From the NCBI RefSeq assembly GCF_905171775.1, contig NC_053489.1, positions 141,745,142 through 141,809,141 on the forward strand: a stretch of DNA of 64,000 bases, written 5' to 3'. A program made the position numbers and the translations under genes. Positions within the stretch are counted from its first letter, which is position 1. Every line of letters begins with the position of its first letter. Below the pieces are notes generated by a model. That model was not told the DNA's origin. It ran no database searches and saw only the letters and a list, made by a program, of their open reading frames with translations. Source of the stretch: Rana temporaria (taxonomy: Eukaryota; Chordata; Amphibia; Anura; Ranidae). Of the stretch, positions 10,502 through 22,348 are shown one piece after another.

Positions 10502-11223
10502 GGGCCAGATTCTCAAAGGCGCTACGACGGCGCAACACCATTAGCGCCGTCGTAACTCCTCATCTGGCCCCGGGTATCTATGCGACTGATTCTTAGAATC
10601 AGTTGCGCATAGATAACCATTAGATCTGACATGCATAAGGCTGTTACGCTGTCAGATCTTAAAAGTAAGTTTTTTCCCGCCGCTAGGTGTCGCATCGTCG
10701 TTTTCCCCGTCGTCTATTCAAATGAGGTAAGTACGCGAGATTCCCGAACCTACGCGCGTCCGACGCTGAGAATTTACGTCGTTCCCGTAGCGTACGCGAC
10801 GCGTAAGGTTGCCCCTGCTATTAGCAGGGGCAACCAATGTTAACTATGGCCGTCGTTCCCGCGTCGAAGTTTAAAAAAAATACGTTGTTTGCGTAAGACG
10901 TCTGTGAATGGCGCTGGACGCCATTTACGTAAAAGTCTAAGCAAATGACGTCGGGGTGACGTCATTTAGCGCATAGACGTCGGGTAATTTACCCGACGGA
11001 GCATGCGCAGTACGCTCGGCGCGGGAGCGCGCCTAATTTAAATGGTGCCCGCCCCATTTGAATTGGGCGGGCTTGCGCCGAGCGAATTAACGATACACCG
11101 CCGCAAGTTTACAGGTAAGTGTTCTGAGAATCAGGATGTAAACCTGTAAACCTGCGGCGGTGTAGCGTACAGCACATACATTACGCTGCCCAGGAGCAAC
11201 GTTAATGTATGAGAATCTGGCCC
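10502..11223. mobile_element. Harbinger-like GGGCCAGATTCTC element
   Basis: Complete 722-bp copy with ends GGGCCAGATTCTCA and the inverse TGAGAATCTGGCCC. It is flanked by TTA at 10499-10501 and 11224-11226, a 3-bp duplication of the TWA type used by PIF/Harbinger. The body is rich in CpG and in cgacg/cgtcg words. No transposase. Confidence 0.82.
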
Positions 11224-11226
11224 TTA

Positions 11227-12230
11227 GAGTTTACATTGTCTTCATGAGGCTCAACAGACTAAAGAACTTTCATCAAGAGAAATAAACTGTAAAGCATAAT
11301 CACCGTGCAGCATAAATTGGTAGTGGGTGTGTATGCAAATTAGGCTTTTCATATTAACAAACATTACTTAAAACAAAAATCTGAATGAAATATTTGCTTC
11401 AAACATTGATAAGGTTTGTCATGTAAAGTTATCCATTTTTATTCAAGTATAAAAAGAAATAAGACTTCGGTATTAGTTAGTAAGTACATTCAGTAAGTTA
11501 GCAGGGCTAAAGTTATTCAATACAGAAAGGGAAATCGAAATATACCTATAGCTGCAAAATGCTGGTTCACAGCCTCTTAGTACCATCTATGTTTAAGGCA
11601 TGTAAACTTGATAGGTACATTAGCTTCTGATGCTGGGATTCAGTTTTTTTGTCGCAAGAATAACTGAAAATGGTATAACTCCCAAAACTGTTATAGAACC
11701 CACTGCTTGGGGAGTTTTCAGTTCCTGCCCCAGAGATGGAATAGGAAGTGAGTGGAAATCTCATCTTATACAGTTGTTAACCAAATAGGTGTCCCCATTT
11801 GCAGATATCCCTTCCCCTTTAGCCCACCATGAACTAATCCTTGAATAACCTTGAGTATTTAAGCCCCACTCAGCAATATGATATATTAAAGTAGTGGTGC
11901 TCAACTTAGTGAATATAGGGAGTCTCAAGTGCAGCCTCCAACATGTCCATAAAGCCCCACAATTGTTGAGTTTTTATAAATTTGCAATGCATCAACACTC
12001 ACCAAAACTCATGTCTTTCGTTGCATCAACGCAATGTATGGTAATGAGTGCAATATTGTGGATGCGTTGCGGTGCCATTTATTTTAAGGTGCACTGTCAA
12101 TTAATTCAAAATTTTATGGATATGCAATTCAATGCAGCCCTTCTATATTCTTGCTTGTGTGTGTATTTTACATGAATTGGCTGATTATTAAGTTGTGTAA
12201 ATGTTACACAAGTAACTAACTTGAGCAATG
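11227..12230. other. Unassigned, low-copy-looking DNA
   Basis: AT-rich sequence with no coding signal I trust. Around 11890-12180 it has a repeat-like texture (tcaacac, gcatcaacg words), but there are no ends or duplications I can define. Confidence 0.3.
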
Positions 12231-12234
12231 TTAA

Positions 12235-13065
12235 TGTGTTACTAAACCCACAACAGTAAAATAAGTCTGTATATGCAGCAAAGCATACTAAATGTGGAAC
12301 CTAAGGAGTTAATTATTTTGCCTTGTGTATAAAGGCTGCTTGATCTTGTCTTTCTGATCCTCCTCTTCTTCCACTGTCTACAAAAAAAAATGATATTTAC
12401 AGAGCCAGGGGACGGGTTGCACATGCTCAGTTTTGTGTGTAATGCTAGGGAGATTACATTTTTTTTTAAAGAGTGCATGTGATCAGCACAGGGCCAATCC
12501 AGACAGAGGATCAGGGGAGAATGAAAACTCCTGCTACAAGATTTACTAGGAACTGATAGATGTCACAAGGCTGCTATATACCACTGATGAGAAAAGGTAT
12601 TTATCAGTTTATATTTACTAAAACTATTTCATTTCCATGTTCTGTGGAAGACCACATATAGTGAATGCAGGCATGGGCGTCTGCTGAACTTTTTTCAGGG
12701 GGGGCATCATTTTAAGGTCATCCATGCTCGGTCCCTTTTTGACAATGTCATGAAGGGGAGGGGCTTAGTCATTATGACATAAAGCGCAGGCATGCAAAGG
12801 CTTGAGAAACCTGATGCAACTATCAAGCAACTAGCAACTTTGAATAACAATATCATAAAAAATGGAGCCCCCCTCCCCCTCTCTGTCAGCTGGAGCTAGA
12901 AGAGAGAGAGAGCGGCTCTAATTGGATTCACCGTGCCGCCGCCTTGCTTATTGCCCACTGTTTTTCTCACCGAGGATCACGGCACTGATTTCTAGGGGGG
13001 GGAGCGCCCTCCCTTGCCCTATGGAGTGGACGCCCATGAATGCAGGTTCTGGGTTTAGTAACACT
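12235..13065. mobile_element. TTAA-flanked element with GTGTTACTAAACCCA ends
   Basis: TTAA at 12231-12234 and 13066-13069. Ends TGTGTTACTAAACCCA and TGGGTTTAGTAACACT are inverted copies with one terminal mismatch. A smaller hAT-like element (12672-13038) is nested in it. Confidence 0.82.
12672..13038. mobile_element. hAT-like MITE, 8-bp target duplication
   Basis: Inverted ends CATGGGCGTC and GACGCCCATG, flanked by a perfect aatgcagg at 12664-12671 and 13039-13046. The 8-bp duplication supports hAT, although CATGG is an imperfect fit to the usual YARNG start. 367 bp, non-coding, with a GA-rich run near 12896-12913. Confidence 0.78.
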
Positions 13066-13069
13066 TTAA

Positions 13070-14150
13070 GTGAAGGGCAGTTTTTAAATAATAACTTTAC
13101 TTGCAGGTAATGTATTTTGTCTGCAAATGTGTAATGTGTAATGAATGTATATTGGCTAATCAGGGGTTCCTGTTAGAAAATGATAGTGCTGGTATTCCGA
13201 AAGTTTAAAAAAAAAACTTGCAGTCCTCATCATTGGCACTTTGTAATGGCTGAGATGACCTGATCTGATCGGACTGGGTGCATGTGGTATATTAGCATTT
13301 TAAGTGGCAAAGAAATGTGCACAGTGGCAGAGACACAGCTGTGCTGAACTCATTTCATTTTATGGGATGTAAAAGTTGCAGAAAACTTGACGTTCCCAGT
13401 AGAAACAATTAGTGTTTTCTTTGAAGACTGAGAGTTGTTTGTTAATTGACTAGAGGAGCGAATATATTTTAGTTGAATGTCTTATGGAATACGTGTACAG
13501 AAAAACTTAAATTGACAAAAACAGATGTTAATCTTCAGATGATTAGAAGCTTAGAGTGTATCACTTGTGAGGATAAAAACATGCTCTAATTGGCATCCAT
13601 TATCTGTTTAAATGCAGTATAATTATTCAATAATGTGCACACTATGTGGAAATCCATGTTAAAACCACTTTGCAATGGAGTCTCACTTATGCATAAATTG
13701 TGCAGTTTGACATGCAATGAAGTCTGTTCCAAAATAATCCTCGCTAAGTGGCAGATGGAAAACGAGACAAGCTGATAGGTCCCAGCAGGATGAACATGTT
13801 TTAGACACAATAGTCTCACCTATCACCAGTAAGAAGTTTTGATTTCTCGGAATTCGGCACATAATATACTGGAATAAAACCTGGAAGCAGCCATTTTGCA
13901 GAGTTTACCCAAGTTTATGTAAATGAGTTCTTCATTACCTTCGGGGCACGAAAGAACCACACCTCTCTGGAAAGTTGTGCGTTCATATTAGGGTTTTCAT
14001 ATACATGTGGAGTCTTATACATGAAGGTATATACTAGGTATAGAATTGGATGAGATTGAAACCTAGTCTCATGGTCCCTTAACCCTCTCTAGTCTTGCAA
14101 CTTCAGGGGAAACAAGACTAGGCCTAAATTTATAAGAGACTTAGGGGCAG
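13070..14150. other. Unassigned, low-copy-looking DNA
   Basis: No repeat ends, RNA gene or convincing frame. The composition is AT-rich and balanced. It could be unique intergenic or intronic sequence. Confidence 0.3.
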
Positions 14151-14153
14151 ATT

Positions 14154-15409
14154 CACGTACATCCGCGTAAAATTGTGCGGGCGTAACGTATCTGATTTAC
14201 GTTACGCCTCCGCAACTTACGTGGGCAAGTGCTGTATTCTCAAAGCACTTGCTCCGTAAGTTGCGGCGGCATAGCGTAAATCGGCCGGCCTAAGCCCGCC
14301 TAATTCAAATTTGGATAAGGGGGGCATGTTTTATGTAAAACTACTGTGACCCGTCGTGATTGACGTTTTTGCGGAACGGCACATGCGCTGTCCGTGGAAT
14401 TCCCCAGTGTGCATTGCTCCAAAGTACGCCACAAGTACGTCATTGGTTTCGACGTGAACGTAAATTACGTCCAGCCCCATTCAGGGACGAGTTAAGCTAA
14501 CGACATAAAATTTTCAAATTTCGACGCGGGAACGACGGCAATACTTAACATTGGCTGCGCCTCATATAGCAGGGGCAACTTTACGCCGGGAAAAGCCTAA
14601 GGTAAACGTCGTAACTTTACTGCGTCGGCCGCGCGTACGTTCGGGAATTCGCGTATCTAGCTAATTTGTATACTCGACGCTGAATTCGACGGAAGCGCCA
14701 CCTAGCGGTCAAAAAAAAATGCAGTTAAGATCCGACGGCGTAAGAGACTTACACCTGTCGGATCTAATGGATATCTATGTGTAACTGATTCTAAGAATCA
14801 GTCGCATAGATAAGACGGCGCAACGCAGAGATACGTAGCCTTTATTAAACAAGGAAACTACAACAGATTTAGAAGAGTGTGGGGGCCTTGGTTGATAGAA
14901 ATGGGAGTCCCCTTTGAGAGATAGCCCCTGTATAGAGTGTGTAAATACCACTATCTCAGAGGCTGGTAAAGCTCTCTAATGACAAAAAGAAACTAATGAC
15001 ATCTCTGCACTCTCTGCCTTCCGATGGACTGGATTCTCTTTTATATGCCTCTGGGATTCCGCTTTTTTTCTCTTTGCCCTCTCTCCTTCAACTAACTAAA
15101 AACTAATTAGGATGAAGATACCTACTCCTATAGCTTTATAATATTGGCGGGGGGGGGGGGGGAGGGGGGAGAAGAGAGGGAGGGGAAGGGGTAAATCAAT
15201 GAATCTAAATAATGTATGTTTGTTTATTTGTATTAATGTAACTAAATTAAGCAATTTTATACTACAGATATGTAAGCATATAAACCTGTATTTATGTTTA
15301 TATATTTTTTTTTTTTTTTTAAAACAATAAAGAGAAATTAAGAAAAAAAAAAGAGATACGACGGCGTATCTGGAGATACGCCGTCGTATCTCGGTTGTGA
15401 ATCTGGGCC
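14154..15409. mobile_element. Harbinger-like GGGGCAGATTCAC element, interrupted by a LINE
   Basis: Ends GGGGCAGATTCACG and the inverse TGTGAATCTGGGCC, with the cgtaac/gttacg and cgacggcg body of this family. No clean 3-bp duplication (TTA on the left, AAA on the right). A 5'-truncated LINE at 14836-15351 splits it. Confidence 0.75.
14836..15351 (+). mobile_element. 5'-truncated Tx1/L1-type LINE 3' end with poly(A)
   Basis: Plus-strand insertion flanked by agagatacg at 14827-14835 and 15352-15360, a 9-bp target-site duplication. The start reads AFIKQGNYNRFRRVWGPWL, like the C-terminus of L1-clade RT proteins, and stops soon after. The 3' part has a G14 run (15149-15162), an ATTAAG/AATAAA-like tail and terminal A-rich sequence. 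Target-primed reverse transcription explains both the truncation and the duplication. Confidence 0.75.
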
Positions 15410-16735
15410 AAAGAGTACAGGCTGGGCATTTACTACAAGAATTTAACTACTGCAGAAGACACAGCAATGTAAAATTAGCTAGTTGAAAGATTTATCAAAG
15501 ATGATAGACCAAAATGTACTAGTGACAAAAAATGAATTTACTAAGTTTTCCACATTATTATAATGGTGCAGAAAATTGGTGTGAGTGATGTATACCACAG
15601 TAACTAAGCCGATAGACCTATTTGAGATTTATCTGTGCCAGTTTATGATTCATGGTGAAATAAAAACTGGCAAGAGTCTGCACTTATTTAAAAAATGGAG
15701 AGAAAAAATGCCGCAGATGCCCTCCAGGTCACACCTGGCATATGGAATGTAAACTATCTGCAGACAGCCAAAATCCCTCACTCTGCTAGTGCAGTGATTA
15801 CATTGCATGAACTGAGCTTTCGGTTAACAGCCCTCCTCTTCTCTCCTGATGTCAAGCGAGCTGTGTTGTAAGGATGAATAGAAGGTTCGAAGCATGCAGC
15901 TCCTGCTGATTTGCTCTGTGCTGTGTCTGTCACAGACATGGCACAGAGCAGAGTACAGACTACTTCTAATTAACAAAGGGGCTGTGTCCTTTGTTAATTA
16001 GGAGCAGTCTGGCCTCTACTCGTATACCCCTTTGTTAATTAGGTACAGAATCTACTTTGTTTTCTAAGCAGCATTTTGTCTGTACCAATTTTTTATTTCT
16101 CTTTCTCAGGTGTTTTTTTTACAAGAATTAAGAGACCACGGGTAATACAGTAGTGCACAATTGGCAAAAGCAGGAAATCAATATTTATGGGCAAGGCTTG
16201 GTCTAAATTCACCAGAGACAAAGAGCATAAGCTGGGGTGTTACTACAAGATACTAGAGAACTATGGCCCCATTAACAAATATACAGTATATTTATGTGCT
16301 GCATAACCTGCACTTACAGTTTTCTTTTAGTCCCCATGCAACGTCCCACAAATTCCTGTTTATCCAATCAGTAAAGTCCACCTGATGCAACTTCATGTGA
16401 TCAAGCAACTATTCTGTACTGCTCCCGCTTTCATGTAGGTTGTAGCTGCTTGCAGTACAGTGGGATGAAAAAATGTTGCAGGGGGCATGACTATGAACAT
16501 TGTCACTGCTGATTCCCAAGCCTGTAGTTTATCAGTCAGTATTTGCTAACACCTAGTTCTGCTCACTGTTTTCTGGATTGACAGCACTGATTGTGCTCCT
16601 GAAATCTTCCCAATGTAAGCTGCAGTAATGAGAGGGGGAGCTTGGAAGGTGCAAATGAAAGAACACCTGGCTTATGCAATGGAAGTAAATTACATTTTTT
16701 GTTTAATGTATGAGGCCTGTCTGTTTATACTGTCA
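15410..16735. other. Unassigned DNA with short hairpins
   Basis: No transposon ends or coding signal. It contains a strong hairpin at 15966-16001 and a second inverted pair (tgctctgtgctgtgtctg / cagacatggcacagagca) near 15915-15955. Otherwise unremarkable. Confidence 0.3.
15966..16001. repeat. Perfect 14-bp inverted repeat (hairpin)
   Basis: ctaattaacaaagg (15966-15979) and cctttgttaattag (15988-16001) with an 8-base loop. The stem extends outward with two mismatches (agactactt versus aggagcagtct). A third copy of the half-site, tttgttaattag, follows near 16031. Confidence 0.8.
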
Positions 16736-16743
16736 CTCAGGAG

Positions 16744-18087
16744 CAGTGGCGGCTGGTGCTCAAAATTTTTGGGGGGGCGCAAACGAAAAAAAAAAAATTG
16801 CAGCCTCACTGTGCCCATCACATGCAGCCACTGTGCCATCAAACACAGCCACTGTGCCATGCCACCAAATGCAGCCACTGTGCCATCAATTGTCACCACT
16901 GTGCCATGCCATCAAACAGCAACTGTGCCATCAATTGTCACCACTGTGCCATGCCATCAAACGCAGCCACTGTGCCATCAATTGTCACCACTGTGCCATG
17001 CCATCAAACGCAGCCACTGTGCCATCAATTGTCACCACTGTGCCATGCCATCAAACGCAACCACTGTGCCATCAATTGTCACCACTGTGCCATGCCATCA
17101 AACGCAGCCACTGTGCCATCAATTGTCACCACTGTGCCATGCAACACAGCAACTGTGCCATCAATTGTCACCACTGTGCCATGCCATCAAACGCAGCCAC
17201 TGTGCCATCAATTGTCACCACTGTGCCATACCATCAAACGCAGTCACTGTGCCATCAATTGTCACCACTGTGCCATGCCATCAAACGCAGCCACTGTGCC
17301 CCTCAACTGTTGCCACTGTGCCCTTTAATTGTCACCACTGTGCCCCATGATGCCACTGTGCCCATTGTCACCACTGTGCCCCATGATGCCACTGTGCCCA
17401 TTGTCACTCACCACTGTGCCCCATGATGCCACTGTGCCCATTGTCACCTCTGTGCCCTTTGTCACCACTGTGGCCCATGATGCCACTGTGCCAATTGTCA
17501 CCTCTGTGCCCTTTGTCACCACTGTGCCCCATGATGTCACTGTGCCCCTTTCCCTGTAAAAAGCACTTACCCGAGGATTCCATGTGCTCCCTCGATGTCT
17601 TCTGCCGCTGTGGTGAAGCTTCAGCCAATCAGGTTCCTGATAACCAGAATCCGGGAACCTGATTGGCTGAAACGGCCGTTTGTCTTATACAATGAGCGCA
17701 GATTGCCTGCGCTCAGAGTATAGACAGCTGAGAGCCGGAGAAAAGCCTATCAGAGCCGCTGGCTTTTATAGGCAGTTCCCCTCAGCCAACCAGCTGCCGC
17801 TATTCGGGTAACCGGCGTCCCGCATCTGGTTATCTGAATAGACCAGGCAGTGCTGGCAACCAACAATAACATACATTTGTGCATTTATGCGCGAATGTGT
17901 GTTATTTGTTTGCGAGAGGGGGTGGCGCTGCAGCGCCCTCTATAGACGGCCGCCAGAACTGTGGCTAAAATGTCAAAATGACATTTTAGCCGAATAAAAG
18001 TTCTTAAAGGGCCCGTTTTTTTTTTTTTTTTGTGACTGTGGGAGGGGGGGGCGGCGCCCGTGCGTCCCTATGGACGGGCCGCCACTG
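16744..18087. mobile_element. hAT-like element CAGTGGCGGCTGGTG, 8-bp target duplication
   Basis: Left end CAGTGGCGGCTGGTGC and right end the inverse of CAGTGGCGGCCCGTCC. Perfect flanking ctcaggag at 16736-16743 and 18088-18095. CAGTG fits the hAT end consensus. 1,344 bp with no transposase; more than half of it is minisatellite (16808-17545). The right part has inverted blocks around 17625-17670 (caatcaggttcctgat / gggaacctgattgg). Confidence 0.85.
16808..17545. repeat. 47-bp minisatellite (cactgtgcc words)
   Basis: Units of 47 bp made of two related halves (cactgtgccatcaattgtca and cactgtgccatgccatcaaa). The start spacing 16956 to 17003 is 47. From about 17285 the units change to shorter cactgtgccccatgatgc / cactgtgcccattgtcac forms. 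All three plus frames and two minus frames stay open here because of composition, which explains apparent proteins of up to 240 residues. Confidence 0.93.
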
Positions 18088-18095
18088 CTCAGGAG

Positions 18096-18542
18096 TCTTT
18101 AGTTATACTTTAATATAATATATTGTATAGGCTCTATCAACATAAAAGTTATATAACCTCAAAATAAATTTAAATCTCACTTTTTTAAGGGAAGCCCTGC
18201 AGCAAAAAGAGAGAAAACAAGTTTGCTATAGAAAGGAAAGCAGTTTAAATCGGGCACTAAGAACCACAAAGTAAAATTAATTACAGAGGAAAAAGTTTGG
18301 GACTTTAAATGAGGCATATGACAGACCATTGGAATAAATGTAAAAATATATTTATTGTCAAAAGAGTAAACCTGACACATAATGGTATGCATGAAGAAAT
18401 TCATGTATATATATCTATATCTACATATATATATATATATATACACAAAATAAATCCATTGCATATATGTATATATATATACACACGTAGATGGTGAAAC
18501 AGCATATGCCAGTTGCGAAAATAGAAAGTTCCATGTGATAAA
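18096..18542. other. Unassigned DNA with AT microsatellite
   Basis: AT-rich sequence including an impure (TA)n tract at about 18402-18484. No other feature seen. Confidence 0.4.
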
Positions 18543-18546
18543 TTAA

Positions 18547-19543
18547 CCACTTAACCCCCGGACCATATTGCTGCCCAAAGACCAGAGCACTTTTTGCGAT
18601 TCGGGACTGCGCCGCTTTAACTGACAATTGCGCGGTCGTGCGACGTGGCTCCCAAACAAAATTGGCGTCCTTTTTTTCCCACAAATAGAGCTTTCTTTTG
18701 GTGGTATTTGATCACCTCTGCGGTTTTTATTTTTTGCGCTATAAACAAAAATAGAGCGACAATTTTGAAAAAAAAATAATATTTTTTACTTTTTGCTGTA
18801 ATAAATATCCCCCAAAAATATATAAAAAACATATTTTTTCCTCAGTTTAGGCCGATACGTATTCTTCTACATATTTTTCGTAAAAAAAATCGCAATAAGC
18901 GTTTATTGATTGGTTTGCGCAAAAGTTATAGCGTTTACAAAATAGGGGGTATTTTTATGGCATTTTTATTAATATATATTTTTTACTAGTAATGGCGGCG
19001 ATCAGCGATTTTTTTCGGTACTGCGACATTATGGCGGACACTTCGGACACTTTTGACACATTTTTGGGACCATTGGCATTTTTATGGCGATCAGTGCTAT
19101 AAAAATGCATTGGATTACTATAAAAATGCCACTGGCAGTGAAGGGGTTAACACTAGGGGGCGGGGAAGGGGTTAAGTATGTCCCTGGGTGTGTTCTTACT
19201 GTGGGGGGGGGGGGTGGCCTCACTAGGGGAAACACTGATCCTCTGTTCATACATTGTATGAACAGAAGATCAGCATTTCCCCTGCTGACAGGACCGAGAG
19301 CTGTGTGTTTACACACACAGCTCCCGGTCCCCGCTCTGTAACAAGCAATCGCGGGTGCCCGGCGACGATCGAGCCCGCCGGGCACACGCACGGGAGTCAG
19401 GGGCGAGCGGGGGGCACGCGCGCGCCTCCGGCGGCGCGCACGCGCCCCTAGTGGCCGCTCGAACACCGGACGTATAGCTACGGGCTCTCGCCCAGGAGAG
19501 CCGACCTGCCGCCGTATAATGACGGTGGCTGGTCGGCTAGTAG
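18547..19543. mobile_element. CCACTT/TTAA-family element, complete
   Basis: TTAA at 18543-18546 and 19544-19547. Ends CCACTTAACCCCCGGACC and, inverted, CTACTAGCCGACCAGCC. The family box lies near the left end (about 18650-18745, inverse orientation to the copy at 9639). The right half is very GC-rich (gcgcgcgcctccggcgg near 19420). Non-coding; an apparent 253-residue minus frame is a composition effect. Confidence 0.85.
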
Positions 19544-19699
19544 TTAATAGATGGTAACAGGTCAAACTGTAAAATTGTAAACTCATAATGTATCTACTGT
19601 AAAGTCCTATCACTGACTTATTAGGGACTCCACAGTAGAACCACATACATTCTGATGGATAACTAGAGGACCGATGGACTGAAAGGAGCCCACACGGAA

Positions 19700-20064
19700 C
19701 ACCCAGCACATAGCACAATGGCTGCAAAGGTGTCATTGCGTTGCCTGACCAGTATATCAACAGTGCAAAAAGGTAAGCCACTGCCCCCACCTATAACTGG
19801 TTCTTGCAGCAAGGAGCGTCGGAGGGCAACCTATGTTAGAAAAAAGCCAAGGAAAAATCCAAGGAAAATTCTAAGTTTACTTACCGACCAGCTTAAAGAC
19901 AACTAAATTAACCTGTCTAACGGTATGCATTAAAAACAGGGGTTTAGTCTGCATACATTTGAAATTACATACATAATCTACAGGTCAAGACACCCAGTTA
20001 TCTGTAGAACTAGTTATAGGTGGGTCACTGACACCTTTGCAGCCATTGTGCAATGTGCTGGGTG
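19700..20064. repeat. Foldback repeat
   Basis: Arms cacccagcaca..caatggctgcaaaggtgtca at 19700-19734 and the inverse at about 20029-20064. A second paired block follows (cccacctataactggttct / agaactagttataggtggg). The left arm has about 45 extra bases. The superfamily is unknown. The spacers 19548-19699 and 20065-20084 hold nothing else I can name. Confidence 0.7.
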
Positions 20065-20088
20065 CTCAGTGCCTCCCCGTACCTTTAA

Positions 20089-20562
20089 CTAGATGCCGAC
20101 CAGCCGCTCGCTCCTGACTCCCGCGCGCGTGCCCGGCGGTCGCAATCACCGCCGGGCACCTGCGATTGCTCGTTACAGAGCGGGGACCGGGAGCTGTGTG
20201 TGTAAACACACACATATATACAGTATCGACAGTATGACAGGATCGGGAGCTGTGTGTGTAAACACACAGCTTCCGGTCCTGTCAGGGGAGAAATGCCTGA
20301 CCGTTTGTTCATACAATATATGAACAGCGATCAGTCATTTCCCCTAGTGAGGCCACCACCCCTACAGTTAGAACACATCCAGGGAACATACTTAACCCCT
20401 TCCCCGCCCCCTAGTGTTAACCCCTTCACTGCCAGTGGCATTTTTATAGTAATCAATGCATTTTTATAGCACTGATCGCTATAAAAATGCCAATGGTCCC
20501 GAAAATGTGTCAAAAGTGTCCAAAGTGTCCGCCATAATGTCGCAGTACCGAAAAAAAAGGAC
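20089..20562. mobile_element. CCACTT/TTAA-family element, inverted and truncated
   Basis: Begins after TTAA (20085-20088) with CTAGATGCCGACCAGCCG, the same end as the right end of 18547-19543, so the two copies face each other. It is lost after about 20562, before the family box. The 20563-20689 segment resembles other family interiors (caaatgacccctt) but has no ends. Confidence 0.7.
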
Positions 20563-21878
20563 AGTACAAATACTCCCAAATGACCCCTTCTTGTAAAGTA
20601 GCTAGTCCAATGTACAGAGGCATGTTGAATTTTTTTGAAGTTTTGTCACAAAATTAAGAAATTAAAACTTTTTTTCACAAAGTTATCATTTAACCACTTG
20701 ACGACCGCCTAACGTCCAAAGATGTCCTCGGTTTTGTGGTGGTATATGTGATTGATGCCTGCAGCTACAGGCATCATTCAGATATTGCCGTTTTCAGCCG
20801 GCGATTCCCTATACCATAAGAACGATCATAGCGGCTGTTCCACCTCTTGATCGTTCTTACAGGTGGCGAAAGGGGACATCCCCCCTCCTGCCGCCCTCTG
20901 GTGCTTCTACTGACTTACCTGTGCGATCGGTAAATCGGAGAATGGATCCGCCGGCAGGATGTTATGACGTCACGCCCAGCCTCTGCATTAAAAAAAACGG
21001 CCCCGCTTCGGCTAGGAAGCGGTGATCTTTTTTTTTTGGGCTTCGCAGCCTAGAGGTGAGATTGACCCCATATCTCACTGTAAAGAGGTCTGATCATGTC
21101 ATATTCCTATTACAAGGGATGTTTACATTATTTGTAGAAGGAATAAAAGTGATAAAACATTTTTTAAAAGTGTCAAAATAAAAAAAATTGATGTAAAATT
21201 AACAATAACATTTTGTTTTTTAAAGTCCCCGTGTGCTCGCATGCAGAAGCGAAAGCATAGTTAAGTCCCGCCCACATATGAAAACGGTGTTCAAACCACA
21301 CAAGTGAGGTGTCACCGCGAACGTTAGAGTGAGAGCAATAATTCTAACCCTAGACCTCCTCTGTAACTCAAAACATGTAACCAGTAAAAAAAATTAAAAC
21401 GTCACCTATGGGGATTTTTAAGTACCGAAGTTTGGCGCCATTCCACGAGCGTGTGCAATTTTGAAGCATGACAAGTTAGGTATCTATTTATTCGGTGTAA
21501 TTTCATCTTTCACATTATGCAAAAAACTTTACTGGGGTTTTTTTAAAGCATGAAACAGTTTTTTCCCCCCAAAAAAGCATTTTGAAAAATACTGTGTGAG
21601 ATAAAAAGTTGTATTCTCTAGGGTCTCTTCTAAAAAAAAACATATATAATGTTTGGGGGTTCTGTGTAATTTTCTAGCAAAAAAAATATGATTTTTACAT
21701 GTAGGAGCGAAGTGCCAGAATTGGCCTGGTTGTCAAGTTATAATTATATCCCAAAACACATTCTGATACACCTCCTGAGTATAATGATACCCCACATGTG
21801 AGGCTTTTTCACAGCCTAGATGCATAGAGTGGTCCAAAATCCAAGGGCTTTTTCTAGGAGGCATGAAGATTCTTTTAA

Positions 21879-22348
21879 CCTCCCTGGCGGTATGATTCTT
21901 TCAGATTTTAGGTGCTGAAAGCGGTACCATTATTTTGCATGGAAATTTGGCATTTTATATTGTGGGCCTGTAATTCTTAGGAATAACACACTTAATTTTG
22001 TCCAAACAAGTTTGGCAGACCACTAGGGACAAAGGGACAAAGGGGGACAAAGGGGGTGTGCATTTATTTCATACAGTACTGTATGTGTACAATGTTTTAT
22101 CTTTTTTAAATTTGGCGCCGATCTCCGCCCCCGTGTGTCGTAACGTCGCAGGGAACGGAGCTCGGCGGCACTCGGCACTGTGTGAATCGAGCGAGGCGAC
22201 AGCTCGATCACACAGCAGGGAGACATCGCAGGATCCAGCGACAAGGTAAGTAACTCCCTGCCTGTATCCTGCGATGCAATCCCGAGTCTGGCTCGGGGTT
22301 ACCGCTATTGGTGCTGAAATTCCACCCCGAGCCATACCGCTAGGCAGG
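21879..22348. mobile_element. TTAA-flanked CCTCCCTGGCGG element
   Basis: TTAA at 21875-21878 and 22349-22352. Ends CCTCCCTGGCGGTATG and, inverted, CCTGCCTAGCGGTATGG. The interior has paired blocks (gctcggggttaccg and related). Other copies lie at 41168-41960 and, inverted, at about 34748-35597. Confidence 0.85.

Noticed and set aside
16628..17426. Cys/His/Pro-rich frames of 190-240 residues
   Set aside because: They are translations of the 47-bp minisatellite in three frames at once.
19029..19790. 253-residue minus-strand frame
   Set aside because: It spans a GC-rich CCACTT element and its flank, with no domain and frame ends that ignore the element boundary.
19718..19906. Possible small exon (MAAKVSLRCL) followed by a GTAAG donor-like site
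   Set aside because: It starts in a foldback arm whose partner carries the inverse sequence. There is no second exon or homology.
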